A DNA stretch of 64,000 bases from an uncultured Draconibacterium sp. (GCF_963677565.1 NZ_OY781982.1:434001-498000), one strand, 5' to 3'; numbered from the stretch's first letter, positions 53,782 through 63,433 are shown. The notes: a model not told the origin generated them from the letters alone. Numbers and translations: made by a program.

Positions 53782-55140
53782 ATGGCCAACCAAAAACTCA
53801 AAAACAACTATAAAGTTTACATTGTTGAAGACAATGTTCTTTATGCGCGTGTTTTAAAAAAACAGCTTTTAGATGATCAGCTGCAGGTAAAAGTATTCCA
53901 CAACGGAACCGATTTTATCAATGCAATGAGCGAAAAACCTGATGTGGTTACACTCGATTACACGCTTCCTGATATGACAGGAAAAGAGGTGCTGGCCAAA
54001 ATTCAGGAAAAAATACCGGATACGCATGTGATTGTAATCTCGGCGCAAGACGATATATCAACGGCAATTGAGCTGATGAAAAACGGTGCATACGATTACA
54101 TTATGAAAGCACCAGACACCCGGGAAAAACTGAGTAATATTATTCGTAATATTTACCGCACCGATCAGCTTCAAACGGAAAACACCAACTTAAAGGAAGC
54201 TGTTGCGGAAAAATACAATTTTAAAAACCTTATTAAAGGTAACAGCCGCGAGATTGAGCATGTTTTTGAGTTAATGCACAAAGCAACACAAACCAACATT
54301 TCCGTGTCCATTTCAGGAGAAACAGGTACCGGTAAAGAACTGGTTGCCAAAGGAATTCACTACAACTCGAAACGTAGCGCCAAACCGTTTGTTGCAGTAA
54401 ACGTGTCGGCTATCCCCGACGGGCTGATTGAGAGCGAGTTGTTTGGGCATGAAAAAGGAGCTTTTACAGGTGCGGATTTCCAAAAGATCGGGAAATTTGA
54501 AGCTGCAAACGGGGGAACACTTTTCCTTGACGAAATTGCCGATCTGAACTTAAATCTTCAGGCCAAACTTTTACGTGTTCTACAGGAAAGAGAATTGGTA
54601 CGATTAGGCGGACACGATGTTATTCCGCTTGATGTAAGAATTATAACTGCAACACATAAAAACCTGGCAACCCTGTCGGGCGACGATCAGTTCCGACAAG
54701 ACCTTTATTATCGCTTATTGGGTTTACCAATTGAAATTCCGCCGCTACGCCAACGTGGAAACGACAAAATTTTACTGGCCAAGTTTTTTGTTGATGAGTT
54801 TTGCCGCGAGAATGATATGGAACAAAAAACACTTTCGTCGGAAGCAAAACAAATGTTATCCAACTATCATTATCCGGGAAATATTCGTGAGCTAAAAGCC
54901 ATAATGGAACTGGCTTGTGTAATGTGTAGCCGCGATGTTATTAAACCCAGCCACCTGAATATGAACGTTGACGAAAGCGTGCAAAACCTGCTTGCACAGG
55001 AAAAAACACTGGAAGAATACAACAACGAAATCGTGAAATTCTTTTTGAATAAATACAATCAAAATGTACGTCTGGTAGCATCTAAATTAGGAATCGGGAA
55101 ATCGACCATTTACCGAATGCTACAAAAACATATGGATTAA
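53782..55140 (+). CDS. sigma-54-dependent response regulator, NtrC family
   Basis: A 452-residue activator. Residues 8-130 are a receiver domain with E16/D17, phospho-acceptor D59 in TLDYTLPDM and the conserved Lys in YIMKAP. Residues about 155-385 are the AAA+ domain with Walker A GETGTGKE, the sigma-54 contact loop GAFTGA in ELFGHEKGAFTGADF, Walker B GGTLFLDEIADL and the RQDLYYRLLGLPIEIPPLR arginine-finger segment. The C-terminal Fis-type HTH is NVRLVASKLGIGKSTIYRML. No histidine kinase is adjacent, so it is an orphan in this window. It should activate sigma-54 promoters on phosphorylation; targets are unknown. It ends at a strong hairpin shared with fabD. Confidence 0.95.
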   Translation: MANQKLKNNYKVYIVEDNVLYARVLKKQLLDDQLQVKVFHNGTDFINAMSEKPDVVTLDYTLPDMTGKEVLAKIQEKIPDTHVIVISAQDDISTAIELMKNGAYDYIMKAPDTREKLSNIIRNIYRTDQLQTENTNLKEAVAEKYNFKNLIKGNSREIEHVFELMHKATQTNISVSISGETGTGKELVAKGIHYNSKRSAKPFVAVNVSAIPDGLIESELFGHEKGAFTGADFQKIGKFEAANGGTLFLDEIADLNLNLQAKLLRVLQERELVRLGGHDVIPLDVRIITATHKNLATLSGDDQFRQDLYYRLLGLPIEIPPLRQRGNDKILLAKFFVDEFCRENDMEQKTLSSEAKQMLSNYHYPGNIRELKAIMELACVMCSRDVIKPSHLNMNVDESVQNLLAQEKTLEEYNNEIVKFFLNKYNQNVRLVASKLGIGKSTIYRMLQKHMD

Positions 55141-55157
55141 TAAAAACATTGAAACAT

Positions 55158-55194
55158 AAAAAATCCCGGACTATATAGCCCGGGATTTTTATTT
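55158..55194. terminator. bidirectional terminator
   Basis: AAAAATCCCGG and CCGGGATTTTT pair around a ten-base loop, with an A-run to the left and a T-run to the right, between the convergent NtrC-type gene and fabD. Confidence 0.92.
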
Positions 55195-55212
55195 TGTCAT
55201 GATCTTGATTAT

Positions 55213-56100
55213 CTATCCTTCGTAACTGTTTACACCAACAGTTTCCATTTTGCGATCTACTTTTTTTACCAATCCTTGTAAAACTTTACCCGGACCAACT
55301 TCGGTAAACGAAGTAGCACCGTCGGCAATCATGTTTTGTACAATCTGTGTCCATTTTACAGGAGCAGTAAGCTGTGCAATCAGGTTTTCTTTAATCACTG
55401 CCGGATCAGAAACCGGTTTTGCATCAACATTCTGGTATACCGGACAAGTTGGCTGATTAAACGTAGTTGCTTCAATGGCAGCAGCCAGCTCTTCGCGGGC
55501 AGGCTCCATAAATGGTGAGTGGAAAGCACCACCAACAACCAGTTTCAAAGCGCGTTTTGCACCTTTTTCGGTTAACAACGCACAAGCCTTGTCAATTCCG
55601 GCCTCAGAACCTGAAATTACCAATTGCCCAGGACAGTTGTAGTTTGCAGGAACTACAACATCGTCGATTTCGTCACAAACAGCCTCAACAACATCGTCTT
55701 CTAAACCAACAATTGCTGCCATTGTTGAAGGTTCAACTTCGCATGCTTTTTGCATGGCCATTGCACGTTGCGCAACTAGTTTCAAACCATCTTCAAAGTT
55801 CAATGTTCCGTTAGCAACCAGTGCCGAAAACTCACCCAAGGAGTGACCGGCAACCATATCAGGAGCAAAGTCCTTTAAGGTTTTTGCCAACATTACCGAG
55901 TGTAAGAAAATTGCAGGTTGAGTTACTTTTGTTTGTTTCAGGTCGTCAACTTCACCTTCAAACATAATGTCGGTAATATTGAAACCTAAAATATCATTTG
56001 CTTTTTCGAATAATGCTTTTGCTTCAGCAGAATTTTCATATAAATCCTTTCCCATTCCCGGGAATTGAGCTCCCTGACCAGGGAATACAAATGCCTTCAT
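55213..56100 (-). CDS. fabD: malonyl-CoA:ACP transacylase
   Basis: A 295-residue acyltransferase that loads malonate onto acyl carrier protein for fatty-acid synthesis. The N-terminal AFVFPGQGAQFPGMGKDLY, the catalytic Ser in VAGHSLGEFSALVA, the substrate-binding Arg in LVAQRAMAMQKA, and the catalytic His in GGAFHSPFMEPAREEL are all present. The C-terminal FTEVGPGKVLQGLVKK is also standard. The length is normal. It stands apart from other fab genes, as often in Bacteroidota, and shares its terminator with the convergent regulator. Confidence 0.96.
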   Translation of the reverse strand: MKAFVFPGQGAQFPGMGKDLYENSAEAKALFEKANDILGFNITDIMFEGEVDDLKQTKVTQPAIFLHSVMLAKTLKDFAPDMVAGHSLGEFSALVANGTLNFEDGLKLVAQRAMAMQKACEVEPSTMAAIVGLEDDVVEAVCDEIDDVVVPANYNCPGQLVISGSEAGIDKACALLTEKGAKRALKLVVGGAFHSPFMEPAREELAAAIEATTFNQPTCPVYQNVDAKPVSDPAVIKENLIAQLTAPVKWTQIVQNMIADGATSFTEVGPGKVLQGLVKKVDRKMETVGVNSYEG

Positions 56101-56234
56101 AATTTTTTGTTTTTAAAAATCTGGCGGCAAAGTTAAATTAAATTTATAAGGACAAAATCCTTTTATGCACCAATGCCAATAATTTGACAAATTTTATAAA
56201 ACTGAATCGAACATCGGGTTATTCGGGTCGAGAA

Positions 56235-56759
56235 TTAAGCAAAACACCAGAAAATGACAAGATATTTTAGCAACAGACCACAAGTACTTACGATTATGAA
56301 CCGTCTGAAATCGTATCGAAGCATTCCGGCCGCCAGAGCAATTACCGGCGATGACAGCGGAAACAGATTAAAGACAAAAATGGTAAGCATTCCAAATTTT
56401 TCAATTTTACGTTCGGCTTTTGCAATCCGTTTCTCCCCCATTAGTTCAATTATTTTCGTAGGGCGCAGTAGCCGGCCAATTACATAATCGATACATTGCG
56501 CAACTATAGCTGTTCCCATTGCTGCTGCAACCAGGTCAAATCCGGAATAATAGGGCAGATAATAAATAAACGCCAGCTCCACCGGCATTAGTAAAAAGAA
56601 AAGATAGCCCGAAAAGTGAATGAGCCCAAATGAAAAGATACTTTCTGTTTTGCCGGCATAAAGTTCGCGGCCAATGGTAAAAGAAAACAGGCAAATAGCA
56701 ATAACCGAAGCAAACAAGATAAAATAGAACTTTTTGGGTATTGCTATTTTGCCGTTCAT
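56235..56759 (-). CDS. VTT/DedA-like (YqaA-type) small membrane protein
   Basis: A 174-residue integral membrane protein with about four helices. The middle and C-terminal part has the VTT (SNARE-associated, DedA-like) pattern: LVAAAMGTAIVAQCIDYVIGRLL, the amphipathic IAKAERKIEKFG, and FNLFPLSSPVIALAAGMLRYDFRRF with its conserved Pro and Gly residues and basic exit. DedA-superfamily members flip or move lipids and influence envelope stress, and the exact role of this short YqaA-like branch is unknown. It is flanked by fabD and glmS with gaps of about 130 bases on each side, so an operon is possible but not evident. Confidence 0.75.
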   Translation of the reverse strand: MNGKIAIPKKFYFILFASVIAICLFSFTIGRELYAGKTESIFSFGLIHFSGYLFFLLMPVELAFIYYLPYYSGFDLVAAAMGTAIVAQCIDYVIGRLLRPTKIIELMGEKRIAKAERKIEKFGMLTIFVFNLFPLSSPVIALAAGMLRYDFRRFIIVSTCGLLLKYLVIFWCFA

Positions 56760-56888
56760 TTATAAAACAGGTTTAAAAGTCAATAAATAATCTGATAGTA
56801 AAGTTACGCAAATGATTTGAGGCTTCTAATTTTATCGACCACCGACTAAAAATGGTCGTTAATCGAGCTAATTCAAACGATAAGCAAA

Positions 56889-58727
56889 TTATTCCACGGT
56901 AACCGATTTTGCCAGATTACGGGGCTGATCGACATTACAACCTTTTAGCAAAGCAATGTGATAAGCCATTAGCTGCAGCGGAATTACTGCCAGCAAAGGC
57001 GCCACCGCCGGATGCGATTTTGGTATTTCAATACTATCGTTTACCAGCTCTTTTACGCCTTTGTCGCCCTCGGTAACTATCGCAATTACATTTCCTTTAC
57101 GCGCTTTTACCTCCTGAATGTTGCTCACCACTTTTTCGTAATAATCATCCTGAGGAGCTACGACCACAACCGGCAAATTACTATCTACCAGTGCAATTGG
57201 CCCGTGTTTCATTTCGCCTGCGGCGTATCCTTCAGCATGGATATATGAAATTTCCTTCAGTTTTAACGCCCCTTCAAGCGCTACCGGGAACAAATAACCA
57301 CGCCCCAGGTACAACGCATTAACGGCCTCCTGGTATTTCTCAGCGATGTTCTTGATTTTCTCACCATCTTCGAGTATTGCGCGCCCTTTTTCAGGAATAT
57401 CGGCCAGCTCTTTTACCAGCGTTTTATACTCATCATCGCTGATCGTTCCTTTGCGTTTGGCCAGCTTCAGGGCAATCATCGTTAACACAGTAACCTGCGC
57501 AGTAAAAGCTTTTGTTGACGCCACACCAATTTCAACGCCGGCATGCGTGTATACTCCGGCTTCGGTTTCGCGCGACAGGGTGGAGCCCACCACGTTACAA
57601 ATTCCAATAACCGTTGCTCCTTTTGACTTTGCCAGTTCCAAAGCCGCCAATGTATCGGCAGTTTCCCCACTCTGACTAATCAAAATCACAACATCTTCCG
57701 ACGACAATACCGGCTTCCGGTAACGAAACTCCGAAGCGTATTCCACTTCAACCGAAACTTGTGCATACTCCTCAAACAAGTATTCGGCAATCAGTCCGGC
57801 GTGCCACGATGTGCCACAACCAATGATAACAATCCGGCGGGCTGCTTCAATTTTTGGAAAAACATTCATCAAGCCTCCCAGCACAATTTCCGAATAATCG
57901 TTTTGCAAACGTCCACGAAAAGTTTCTTCAATGGTTTTGGGTTGTTCGTGAATTTCTTTGAGCATAAAATACTCGTAGTCTCCTTTATCGAGCGTACCAA
58001 TCTCCAAATCCAGGCTACTGATCTTCAGCGACACCGGATTGTTCTGAACATTTCTCAACGTAAATCCATCCTTTTGTAAAATAACAATGTCTTCATCGTT
58101 CAGGTAGATCACCTGGTTGGTGTATTCTGCAATTGGCGAAGCATCGCTAGCAATAAAATACTCGCCGTTTCCGAGGCCAACCACCAGCGGACTGCCTTTT
58201 CGGGCAACAACAACCTTCTCGCTTTCGTCTTTGCAAAGAACGGCAATTCCGTAGGCTCCTACAACTTTCGACAAAGCCAGCTGAACAGCAACCTCCGACG
58301 ATAACTCATCATCCTGCAGATAAAAATACTCGATCAGGTTCGCCAGTACCTCAGTATCGGTATCGCTTTCAAAACGGTAATTATGTGCTTCCAGGTCTCT
58401 TTTCAATTGCGCATAATTCTCGATTATACCGTTGTGAACGATTGAAAATTTGTCATTCATGGAAACATGCGGATGTGCATTTTTATCGCTTGGCTCACCA
58501 TGAGTTGCCCAACGTGTGTGCCCAATACCAACGGTTCCGTTGTTCGCTTTGCCGGCCACAAAAGCCTCCAACTCCGAAACTTTACCTTTCTTTTTGTAGT
58601 TTTCAATCGAACCGTTTAACAAGGCCACTCCCGCCGAATCGTACCCACGGTATTCCAATCTTTTCAGCCCCCCGATCAAAATCGGGTATGCTTTTTTATC
58701 GCCAATGTATCCTACAATTCCACACAT
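56889..58727 (-). CDS. glmS: glutamine-fructose-6-phosphate aminotransferase (isomerizing)
   Basis: A 612-residue enzyme that makes glucosamine-6-phosphate from fructose-6-phosphate and glutamine, the entry to UDP-GlcNAc for peptidoglycan and LPS. The N-terminal glutaminase starts with the nucleophilic Cys after Met (CGIVGYIGDKKAYPILI) and has GIGHTRWATHGEPSDKNAHPH. The two SIS isomerase domains follow (GCGTSWHAGLIAEYLFEE, ISQSGETADTLAALELAK, GRGYLFPVALEGALKLKE). The C-terminal NLAKSVTVE is the canonical end. It is 15 bases downstream of the DUF4954 gene, so the two are probably cotranscribed. No glmS ribozyme is expected here and none was seen. Confidence 0.97.
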   Translation of the reverse strand: MCGIVGYIGDKKAYPILIGGLKRLEYRGYDSAGVALLNGSIENYKKKGKVSELEAFVAGKANNGTVGIGHTRWATHGEPSDKNAHPHVSMNDKFSIVHNGIIENYAQLKRDLEAHNYRFESDTDTEVLANLIEYFYLQDDELSSEVAVQLALSKVVGAYGIAVLCKDESEKVVVARKGSPLVVGLGNGEYFIASDASPIAEYTNQVIYLNDEDIVILQKDGFTLRNVQNNPVSLKISSLDLEIGTLDKGDYEYFMLKEIHEQPKTIEETFRGRLQNDYSEIVLGGLMNVFPKIEAARRIVIIGCGTSWHAGLIAEYLFEEYAQVSVEVEYASEFRYRKPVLSSEDVVILISQSGETADTLAALELAKSKGATVIGICNVVGSTLSRETEAGVYTHAGVEIGVASTKAFTAQVTVLTMIALKLAKRKGTISDDEYKTLVKELADIPEKGRAILEDGEKIKNIAEKYQEAVNALYLGRGYLFPVALEGALKLKEISYIHAEGYAAGEMKHGPIALVDSNLPVVVVAPQDDYYEKVVSNIQEVKARKGNVIAIVTEGDKGVKELVNDSIEIPKSHPAVAPLLAVIPLQLMAYHIALLKGCNVDQPRNLAKSVTVE

Positions 58728-58742
58728 ATTCTATTATTTGGG

Positions 58743-60776
58743 TTAACTATTGTTTTCAACTGTTTGCTTACTTCCCCGCACCTGCATCATCTGTTCAATA
58801 ACCCGGCTGCCGAGTCGTTCCTTTTTCTCCATGTGCTCCTTAATTTCTTTCACGGTATCATTATCCTCAAACTCGCCACGCACTTCTGCAAAATCCAATT
58901 CGCGTGCACCGTCTTGCCCGTCAACGCCAAAACCGGTCATTTTACTCATCGAAAATTCTTTCCGTGCATCCTCATACAAAAAGCGATCAATTCCCAGTAC
59001 ACTTTCTTTCCATTTCTTCACAATGGTTATCACGTCAGATGCTTCAAATTCTGAGATACTTTTCCCATAAAAACTTTCAAGCACATCTACCGCCCACGTC
59101 CATTCAAAATTGTAGTAGTTTTTGTGCATTGTCGCGAGTGCAGAGTTAACTTCCTCCAGCGACTGTACCGAACCATTTTCCACCGAGAGCAACAACTGAT
59201 CAAGCGCCTCAAAAGGACAGATCATTCCGGCCAGGTCGACCCAATAGCCTTTCCCAAACTTCATATCGGGTTGAAGGGCTTTTTGAATATCAGCCGCTGT
59301 TTTATACTCACTACCGTTTAAGCGTGTGATTAAGGAGTTCCCCAAAAACTTCCAGATAGCCATTTCGTACAACTGAATTCCCCGGTCGAGTGCGTGTTTC
59401 TCTATCTTCATTCGGTCGAAAGTATAAACTTCAACTTTATCATCTGAAGAATTTCGAAGCTTCAACAACTTCTCCCGGCCTTTAACCATTTTATCGATCG
59501 TGTAAGGACTCAGCAGGTTGAAATTAATCAGGTCAAGCAGGTTTGAATCGGTTCGTTTATCGCGCTTTGGCCACTTTTGTGTATCACGAATAGTTCCAAT
59601 ACTTTTTAGGTTGACACCCGGCACAAGAATACTTTCATCTTTACTCTCAATGAGATACGAGAATGGAAAATCAGTAGTATCGCAATGTTTGTAGTGGCGC
59701 CCCATTACGAGCGAAAATGCACCAATACGCGAAGGCCAAAGTACATAAGAGTCGCTGGTGGTTTTTGCTCCACGTTCCATAATTCCCTGGTGAATTGGCC
59801 CAAGTTTATACAGGTGATTACTCTGATTTGATCCGCTTCCGGCATTTAAGAATGAGAACATTCCCGCAATCAGCAAAGTAGATTTGTGATGGGTAACAGT
59901 GTAAGGCCCGGCAAAGATTGAACAGGCCTCGCCGTGAAATCCCTGGAAATTGGCAAAAAACAAAGAGTTTTCAGCCGAATAGTGCTTGTCGAGCACACAG
60001 CCCTGACCAATAAAACATTTCGAAACTAATGTGGCATCGGTAATTTTCGATCCTGAACTAACTATAAAGTTATCCATTATCACGCCTTCGCCAATCTTTA
60101 CAGGCGCTTCGTAGTTACTGTTAATACTTCCGTTGTATAATTTTTTGGCACCGTCGATTATTGTTGCCGGCCCAATTTTTACATTCAAAATAGTATTACA
60201 ATTCAGGATTTTCGAATCGGCTCCAATCACCCCCATTTCGCTGCTTACATATTTGGTATAATCAGCGACCATATTTTTTAGCGAGCGTACGACTTCCGGC
60301 CTGTGTCTGTACAACGACATCATGTAGGCAACATGCGTAGAGAGGTAATCATAAATTGGAATTTCACGACCTCCACCTTCGTTGATAGCTTCAACAACTA
60401 CGCCGTTACCAAACGACGTTTCGCCATCTACAGCCAGCGTTGTAATATTATGAATCACCACATTTTCTTCAATTCGATAATTGGCAATATAACTACGTAC
60501 ATTATGAATCATTGCATTCTTACCAACTTCGCAATTATGCAGCCAGGCATTGTAAATACCCGTCTTAAAAGTGATGCCTCCGACCAACTTAACTGTTCCG
60601 GAAAAACTGTTTAACCGCACACGTCCTGTAAACTTGCAGTTCTCAATACAATCGGGAATAAAATCGGGTAATACTTTTATTAAACTCCAATCTGATGAAG
60701 AACATCCCTGGTGAACCAGTTGTCCAATTTCTTCATCATATAGATTTCTGTAATTGTTTTCTGTGTTTTGTGTCAT
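58743..60776 (-). CDS. DUF4954 family protein with left-handed beta-helix
   Basis: A 677-residue cytoplasmic protein. The start at MTQNTENNYR is preferred over an ATG 16 codons earlier, which adds a Cys/Phe-rich stretch unlike the family. Residues about 45-400 hold hexapeptide-like turns (NAMIHNVRSYIANY, NVVIHNITTLAVDGETSFGNGVVVE, KIGEGVIMDNFIVSSGSKIT, CFIGQGCVLDKHYSAENSLF) typical of the left-handed beta-helix of sugar-nucleotide acyl- and nucleotidyltransferases. The remaining part is helical. The family has no proven activity. Cotranscription with glmS suggests a role near UDP-GlcNAc or GlcN-6-P metabolism, for example as a nucleotidyl- or acetyltransferase-like factor. That role is inference. 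Confidence 0.83.
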   Translation of the reverse strand: MTQNTENNYRNLYDEEIGQLVHQGCSSSDWSLIKVLPDFIPDCIENCKFTGRVRLNSFSGTVKLVGGITFKTGIYNAWLHNCEVGKNAMIHNVRSYIANYRIEENVVIHNITTLAVDGETSFGNGVVVEAINEGGGREIPIYDYLSTHVAYMMSLYRHRPEVVRSLKNMVADYTKYVSSEMGVIGADSKILNCNTILNVKIGPATIIDGAKKLYNGSINSNYEAPVKIGEGVIMDNFIVSSGSKITDATLVSKCFIGQGCVLDKHYSAENSLFFANFQGFHGEACSIFAGPYTVTHHKSTLLIAGMFSFLNAGSGSNQSNHLYKLGPIHQGIMERGAKTTSDSYVLWPSRIGAFSLVMGRHYKHCDTTDFPFSYLIESKDESILVPGVNLKSIGTIRDTQKWPKRDKRTDSNLLDLINFNLLSPYTIDKMVKGREKLLKLRNSSDDKVEVYTFDRMKIEKHALDRGIQLYEMAIWKFLGNSLITRLNGSEYKTAADIQKALQPDMKFGKGYWVDLAGMICPFEALDQLLLSVENGSVQSLEEVNSALATMHKNYYNFEWTWAVDVLESFYGKSISEFEASDVITIVKKWKESVLGIDRFLYEDARKEFSMSKMTGFGVDGQDGARELDFAEVRGEFEDNDTVKEIKEHMEKKERLGSRVIEQMMQVRGSKQTVENNS

Positions 60777-60962
60777 GAGTGGACTATTTTGAAAACCAAA
60801 GTTATTGCAAAAACAATAATCCACCTATTAAGAAAACCTAACAATTACACAACAGCAAACACAAATAACCTAACATTTATTATACGAAGCTAACTAATAT
60901 AGATCTTATACAACTTTTTAAACCTTACAACAAATAAATATGCAACACCAAAACACCTAATA

Positions 60963-61952
60963 CTACAATTGTTCCAGATATTTTACAAGATGGATTTTTG
61001 CGTTTATTCCGAGTTTCTTTCGCAAACGTACGCGCGAGATTTCCACGCTTTTGGAAGTAATATTCAGAAGACCTGCAATTTCTTTGCTCGATAAGCCCAA
61101 TCGAATATAGGAACACAACTTTTTATCGTTTACCGAAACCACTGGATGTCGCTTTTGCAAACGATCGAGAAATCCGGGATGTATTTTCTCCACCTGGTTT
61201 TCTACCATCGACCAATCAACCGGCTGAACGGCATTGGCTTCCAGTAAATCCTTAAGTTGCTGAACAAGCGAAGCAGCTTTTTTTGATTTTGCGGCATCAC
61301 CCGATTGGAGCAAATGAACAGCCTTGGTAAGTAATTCGTTTTTCTGAGACAGTTGTAATAAAAACGAAACCAGTTCACGGTCTTTCATCTCAAGCTCAGT
61401 TTGCAAGCGCTGCTTGTTTCGACTGTCAAATTCTTTGGTACGCTCCAATTCAGAGATGTGTCCCATGGCCTGTTTCAGACGGCTAATATCCAACACCGAC
61501 GCCCGAATTCCAAGGTATTTCCCAATTTTATCGTACACACCGCGCACGTTCATCATAAACCACCGAAGCTGCTTGGTACGTGTTAGCACACGAAATTCGA
61601 GCGTTTGGTTAACCAAGGTCTGGTTTAAAGCTCCCGTTAAAAAATTGCTGTATTTCTCTTTGTCGGCATCGTAAACCATTAATGCCGCAATTCCAGACGA
61701 AGTAATAATTTGGTTGGCAGTATATCCCGTTAGATCGGAACACGAGGGTGAACAATATTTAATCTTGCCGTTTGGTTCAAACCATAACTCCCAGGCATAA
61801 GCAAACTCAGCAATCATCTGGTAAAACAAACGTTTTTCGCGCTCCTGCTCTTCCTGAAATCTGGAATTCTCCAGTTCAAGCTTTAGCTTCGAAAGCTCTT
61901 GCTCCAGTTCTTCTGTTCGCTTGTTTTGATCCTGATTTTTTTCGCCGGTCAT
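60963..61952 (-). CDS. PAS domain protein with LuxR-type helix-turn-helix
   Basis: A 329-residue probable regulator with no receiver or kinase domain. An N-terminal coiled coil (about 8-45) leads to one PAS domain (about 50-165: WELWFEPNGKIKYCSPSCSD, LTGYTANQI, then a PAC-like KYLGIRASVLDISRLKQAMG). A second coiled coil follows (about 170-235), then a LuxR-type HTH (about 270-325: YIRLGLSSKEIAGLLNITSK, SVEISRVRLRKKLGI). The PAS ligand is unknown. It lies 65 bases downstream of guaD in the same direction. The 138 bases after its stop, up to the DUF4954 ATG's upstream frame, hold no gene. Confidence 0.82.
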   Translation of the reverse strand: MTGEKNQDQNKRTEELEQELSKLKLELENSRFQEEQEREKRLFYQMIAEFAYAWELWFEPNGKIKYCSPSCSDLTGYTANQIITSSGIAALMVYDADKEKYSNFLTGALNQTLVNQTLEFRVLTRTKQLRWFMMNVRGVYDKIGKYLGIRASVLDISRLKQAMGHISELERTKEFDSRNKQRLQTELEMKDRELVSFLLQLSQKNELLTKAVHLLQSGDAAKSKKAASLVQQLKDLLEANAVQPVDWSMVENQVEKIHPGFLDRLQKRHPVVSVNDKKLCSYIRLGLSSKEIAGLLNITSKSVEISRVRLRKKLGINAKIHLVKYLEQL

Positions 61953-62017
61953 GCAATAAAAATAAGAAAAATATCGCTGAGTGGATTTTTACAACGCACT
62001 TCGAAATGAGGACACGC

Positions 62018-62494
62018 TTAATACTCCTTTTTATCCTCCTTGTTATTCCACGCTTCAAAAACCTCGCGGGCTTCTTTGCGCATCATATTTTCAAACTGTA
62101 TATGTCGGCGGTCGAGTTCCTTCTCCAGTTCATCGTAAATAAACTGATCGTCAAACTGTGCACTCGCGGCATCCTGCTTGGTTGCTCCAAAAACAACCTT
62201 GTCAGGGCGGGCCCAGTAGATAGCGCCCAAACACATTGGGCAGGGTTCGCACGAAGTATAAATTGTACATCCTTCCAATTGGAAAGTATTTAAAACTTTA
62301 CAAGCTTCTCGTATCGCCACGACTTCAGCATGTGCGGTGGGATCATTCGCTGAAGTAACCTGATTGTATCCTTGTGCAATAATTTTATTGTCCTTCACCA
62401 CCACGGCACCAAATGGACCTCCGCTGTTATCATCCATCCCTTTTTTAGCAAGCGCAATCGCAGCCTCCATAAATTTTTCCTTCTGCTCTTCCAT
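62018..62494 (-). CDS. guaD: guanine deaminase (cytidine-deaminase-fold type)
   Basis: A 158-residue nucleoside/nucleobase deaminase. The zinc site is H55 with the proton-shuttling E57 in PTAHAEVVAIREACKVL, and C85/C88 in YTSCEPCPMCLGAIYWARP. The rest matches the B. subtilis GuaD type rather than TadA: QDAASAQFDDQFIYDELEKE in the middle, and the C-terminal extension ending in KKEY, which in GuaD closes over the neighbouring active site of the dimer. It converts guanine to xanthine for purine salvage or as a nitrogen source. TadA-like tRNA editing is less likely because of that tail. Confidence 0.9.
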   Translation of the reverse strand: MEEQKEKFMEAAIALAKKGMDDNSGGPFGAVVVKDNKIIAQGYNQVTSANDPTAHAEVVAIREACKVLNTFQLEGCTIYTSCEPCPMCLGAIYWARPDKVVFGATKQDAASAQFDDQFIYDELEKELDRRHIQFENMMRKEAREVFEAWNNKEDKKEY

Positions 62495-62570
62495 TGTTTT
62501 CTTAACTATATGACGAAGAGGTAAAGTTAAAATAGTTATTGTTAAAATGAAAGCAGGTGTAGTTATCTCG

Positions 62571-63416
62571 TCATCTCATTGAAGATGAATCACAAGAGAT
62601 CAGCCAAAACAAGGCATCAATTATCAGTTTATTTTGTACCGCATTGTTAAACGTGAAAGACAGCTCCTTATTCGTATCACTTTCATAATCGATATCGTTG
62701 TGCCCCATATTGATATAAAGCATTTCAAAATGCCGGTTAGTCCACACAACAGGATAATATCCGTCGTGCCATATTTCATGTTTTTTAGGACCTGTCCCAA
62801 GAGGAAAACTGGACGAATCGATGGAAACAAGGATGTCAATGTACGGATTTTCTCTGAGATCATTTTCCCAACTATACCATTCATTGGGAGAAGCAACAAA
62901 GTTGTTCGGCAGATCACTTGTAACCGGATGAGAATTATTCTCTACATTCATAATTGCCGTGGTTGGCCGCCAGGTATTCCCTTTGTATTGCCCCGAACCT
63001 AAAAAGGTTTCATGGTACCAATCCCAGTTTTGTGGATACGTAGAACCATCAAGCGCAAAAGCACAAAAATGAAACCCCAACCAGGCTCCTCCATTTTCCA
63101 TATAGTTTTGAAATGCCAGCCGATTCGGCAAAGAATCAGGACGTGTATCTAGAAAAACGACCACATCCACACCTGAAAGATTATCCTTATTCAACCTATT
63201 CCAGTCGTTTGTCGATTCATATTCAAAACATGAATCTTTCGCCAATTCGGTTAGCCACTTGTCAACTTCATGAACAAAACTTATGTGAGCAGGATCATTT
63301 TTCCCGGTATAAAAAGCGACCACTTTATATTTAGCCGGTGACTGCGCCATAAGTTGAAATGTAAAACAGAAAATAAGAAGATTCAGTAAAGTTATTCTTG
63401 ACATTTTGAATTTCAT
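62571..63416 (-). CDS. exported ThuA-like domain protein
   Basis: A 281-residue protein with a signal peptide (MSRITLLNLLIFCFTFQLMAQ after a possible four-residue extension) and one ThuA-like domain of the class I glutamine amidotransferase-like fold. Family blocks are KVVAFYTGKNDPAHISFVHE, GVDVVVFLDTRPDSLPNRLA, ENGGAWLGFHFCAFALDG, MNVENNSHPVTSDLP and INMGHNDIDY. ThuA-type proteins occur in sugar-utilisation loci, and some bind or modify sugars, but no amidotransferase triad is evident. It starts 17 bases after the stop of the upstream FtsX-type gene, so cotranscription is possible. Confidence 0.85.
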   Translation of the reverse strand: MKFKMSRITLLNLLIFCFTFQLMAQSPAKYKVVAFYTGKNDPAHISFVHEVDKWLTELAKDSCFEYESTNDWNRLNKDNLSGVDVVVFLDTRPDSLPNRLAFQNYMENGGAWLGFHFCAFALDGSTYPQNWDWYHETFLGSGQYKGNTWRPTTAIMNVENNSHPVTSDLPNNFVASPNEWYSWENDLRENPYIDILVSIDSSSFPLGTGPKKHEIWHDGYYPVVWTNRHFEMLYINMGHNDIDYESDTNKELSFTFNNAVQNKLIIDALFWLISCDSSSMR

Positions 63417-63433
63417 TTGAAGAATGACGAATA

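Noticed and set aside
56761..56888. glmS ribozyme or riboswitch near glmS
   Set aside because: This is the 3' side of glmS, and its 5' side is only 15 bases from the DUF4954 stop, so there is no room for the ribozyme.
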